Assembly: GCA_934630445.1 (NCBI GenBank)
Contig: CAKTWY010000130.1
Span: 1 to 7,073, forward strand
From: an uncultured Eubacteriales bacterium
GTDB lineage: Bacteria; Bacillota; Clostridia; Oscillospirales; Butyricicoccaceae
Reading direction: 5' to 3'
DNA: 7,073 nt
The position numbers and the translations under genes were made by a program. The stretch's first letter is position 1; each line of letters opens with the position of its first letter. The notes below the pieces were generated by a model. That model had not been told where the DNA came from, ran no database searches, and was given only the letters and a program-made list of their open reading frames with translations. This document shows positions 5,566-7,073 of this stretch, in pieces.

Positions 5566-6960
5566 ATGGACGCTTTTACTTTTCTTCCGGATACCGCCTG
5601 CAAAAGGCCGCTTTATGACCAGCTTTACCGCGCCCTTGCCGGCGAGATCAAATCCGGCGCCATTGCGCCGGGCGAGCGGCTGCCGTCCAAGCGCGCGCTC
5701 TCCGCGCAGCTGCGTCTGAGCCAAAGCACAGTGGAGACGGCCTATTCCATGCTCCTGGCGGAGGGATATATCCAGTCAAGGCCGCGCAGCGGATATTTTG
5801 CCTGCGCCGTAGAGGCGCCCCTCGCGCCAGAAGAAGCGCCCTGCCCGCCGCCCTCTGCCTCCGTACTGCCGGAAGATACAGCGCTGCATTTCTCCACCGG
5901 TGCAGTCGACACGCGCGCTTTCCCCTACGCCACGTGGGCAAAAATTACGAAGAGCGTGGTCTACGGCACGTCGGACCTGCTGCTGCGCGGCGAGGCGCAG
6001 GGCGACGAGGCGCTGCGGCGCACGCTGGCCAAGACGCTTCATGAAATGCGCGGCGTGCGCTGCCGGCCCGAGCAGATCGTCATCGGCGCCGGCATCGAAT
6101 ACCTGCTGGACCTGGTCGTACAGCTCCTCGGCAGGAGCGCCGTTTACGCGCTTGAAAACCCGGGCTATCTTAAAACGCTGGAGCTGATGCGCAACCACCA
6201 GAGCGAGGTGCGCATGATCCCGGTCGACCAGCAGGGGATGAGCGCCGCGCACCTGATGGAAAGCGACGCGACGGCGGCATACATCACGCCCTCGCACCAG
6301 TTCCCCCTGGGGGTAACGATGCCGGTCGGCCGGCGCATGCAGCTGCTCGGCTGGGCAGCGAGGACGGGAGCGTACATCATCGAGGACGATTACGACAGCG
6401 AATTCCGCTACGGCATGCGCCCCATCCCGGCGCTGCAGGGGTTTGACGCGTACGGGCGTGTCGTGTACCTGGGCACGTTTTCACGCAGCATCGCCCCGTC
6501 GATCCGCGCGGCGTACCTGGTACTGCCGGAGAGCCTGCTCCCGCTCTACCGCGAAAAATTCCGGTTCTATTCGTCGACCGTGTCGCGTATCGAGCAGCAC
6601 ACGCTCGCGCGTTTTATCGGTGAAGGGCATTTTGCAAGGCATCTGAACCGGATGACGCTGCTCTACAAGCGCAAGCGGGAACTCCTCATCCGCGCGCTTT
6701 CCGTGCAGCCCTTCGGCCAAAACATGCAGGTGCGCGGGGAGCGGGCGGGGCTGCACTTTCTCATCACGCTCGCGCTCGGCCTGTCCGAGGCGGAGCTTGT
6801 CGCGCGTGCGCGCGCGCATGGGGTAAGGCTGCACGGATTGTCGGAATACTGCGCGCCGGGCTGTGAAAGCGGGGAGGCGACGCTCGTATTGGGCTACGCC
6901 GGCCTTTCGGACGAGGAGATCGTCCGCGCGGCCGCCCTTTTGGGCGAGGCCTGGACGTAA
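5566..6960 (+). CDS. pdxR: PdxR-like MocR/GntR transcriptional regulator of B6 synthesis
   Basis: 464 residues. The N-terminal part (about 14-78) is a GntR winged helix with RPLYDQLYRAL (14-24), GERLPSKRALSAQL (36-49) and EGYIQSRPRSGYF (66-78). A proline-rich linker (82-102) leads to an aminotransferase fold I domain (about 105-464) with ENPGY (197-201), TPSHQFPLG (241-249) and EDDYDSEFRY (273-282), where Asp274 and Tyr276 match the usual PLP-contacting positions. Known of the family: dimers that sense PLP and activate pdxST when PLP is low. Divergence from pdxST makes this role very likely. Odd: in GTFSRSIAPSIR (303-314) Arg307 occupies the place of the expected PLP-binding lysine. The codon is CGC, three changes from either lysine codon, so one sequencing error cannot explain it. 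It may bind PLP non-covalently or respond differently. A catalytic aminotransferase is unlikely given the DNA-binding domain and the missing lysine. Confidence 0.92.
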   Translation: MDAFTFLPDTACKRPLYDQLYRALAGEIKSGAIAPGERLPSKRALSAQLRLSQSTVETAYSMLLAEGYIQSRPRSGYFACAVEAPLAPEEAPCPPPSASVLPEDTALHFSTGAVDTRAFPYATWAKITKSVVYGTSDLLLRGEAQGDEALRRTLAKTLHEMRGVRCRPEQIVIGAGIEYLLDLVVQLLGRSAVYALENPGYLKTLELMRNHQSEVRMIPVDQQGMSAAHLMESDATAAYITPSHQFPLGVTMPVGRRMQLLGWAARTGAYIIEDDYDSEFRYGMRPIPALQGFDAYGRVVYLGTFSRSIAPSIRAAYLVLPESLLPLYREKFRFYSSTVSRIEQHTLARFIGEGHFARHLNRMTLLYKRKRELLIRALSVQPFGQNMQVRGERAGLHFLITLALGLSEAELVARARAHGVRLHGLSEYCAPGCESGEATLVLGYAGLSDEEIVRAAALLGEAWT

Positions 6961-6971
6961 ACGCGTATCAC

Positions 6972-7010
6972 AAAAAAACGCCGCGGATAGGATATCCTTT
7001 CCGCGGCGTT
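6972..7010 (-). terminator. Intrinsic terminator for the leftward gene entering from the right
   Basis: Arms AACGCCGCGGA (6977-6987) and TCCGCGGCGTT (7000-7010) enclose a second self-complementary core, AGGATATCCT (6989-6998), with one T:T mismatch at each junction pair. Read leftward, the stem runs straight into seven T residues (complement of 6972-6978). Read rightward it has only two T residues, so it is oriented for the leftward gene, though it may also slow pdxR transcription. Confidence 0.85.
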
Positions 7011-7016
7011 CCTGCT

Positions 7017-7073
7017 TCAGTCCAACGTCTCTTCCCGTTTCATGCGCTGCGCGTCTGCAAGGATCCAGCGCGC
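7017..7073 (-). CDS. C-terminal end of an unidentified leftward gene
   Basis: The last 18 codons before a TGA at 7017-7019 read ARWILADAQRMKREETLD, a mostly charged helical tail. The stop lies just before a terminator oriented in the same direction, which is why I treat it as a real gene end. Eighteen residues are too few to identify the family. Confidence 0.6.
   Translation of the reverse strand, partial: ARWILADAQRMKREETLD

Overview
The window looks like a chromosomal stretch from an anaerobic, GC-rich member of the Bacillota, most likely a gut-type Clostridia lineage; I cannot name a genus. The reasons are purine-rich Shine-Dalgarno sites, near-consensus vegetative promoters with TATAAT boxes standing out of a GC-rich background, the DXP-independent vitamin B6 route (PdxST) under a MocR-type regulator, and a fused flavodiiron oxygen/NO reductase typical of strict anaerobes. 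No insertion sequence, phage gene, CRISPR array, tRNA or rRNA is visible. The region reads as ordinary housekeeping and stress chromosome, and I did not find a convincing new multi-gene system.

Left part (1-1989): a LacI-family repressor, cut by the window start, is transcribed leftward from a strong promoter. It is divergent from an aldo/keto reductase. The 275-base gap between them holds a perfect 15-bp inverted repeat, a second stem-loop directly after it, and a weak candidate operator near the reductase start. The layout suggests that the repressor controls itself and the reductase, but no sugar gene is present to name the inducer.

Middle (1990-3976): a single gene with its own consensus promoter and a strong intrinsic terminator encodes a 597-residue flavodiiron protein. 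It carries four modules in one chain: diiron beta-lactamase-like, flavodoxin, flavin reductase and a short rubrerythrin-type rubredoxin. It probably detoxifies oxygen and/or NO using electrons routed within the polypeptide.

Right part (3977-6960): the B6 locus. pdxS and pdxT form a leftward, tightly coupled operon for the two subunits of pyridoxal 5'-phosphate synthase. pdxR, a GntR/MocR-type regulator with an aminotransferase-like sensor domain, diverges from them. The two promoters overlap at their -10 boxes around an imperfect palindrome, so their use is probably mutually exclusive. The regulator has arginine where the family's PLP-binding lysine is expected, which is the most unusual coding feature of the window.

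Far right (6961-7073): a hairpin whose T-tract reads leftward, followed by the last 18 codons of a leftward gene that continues beyond the window.
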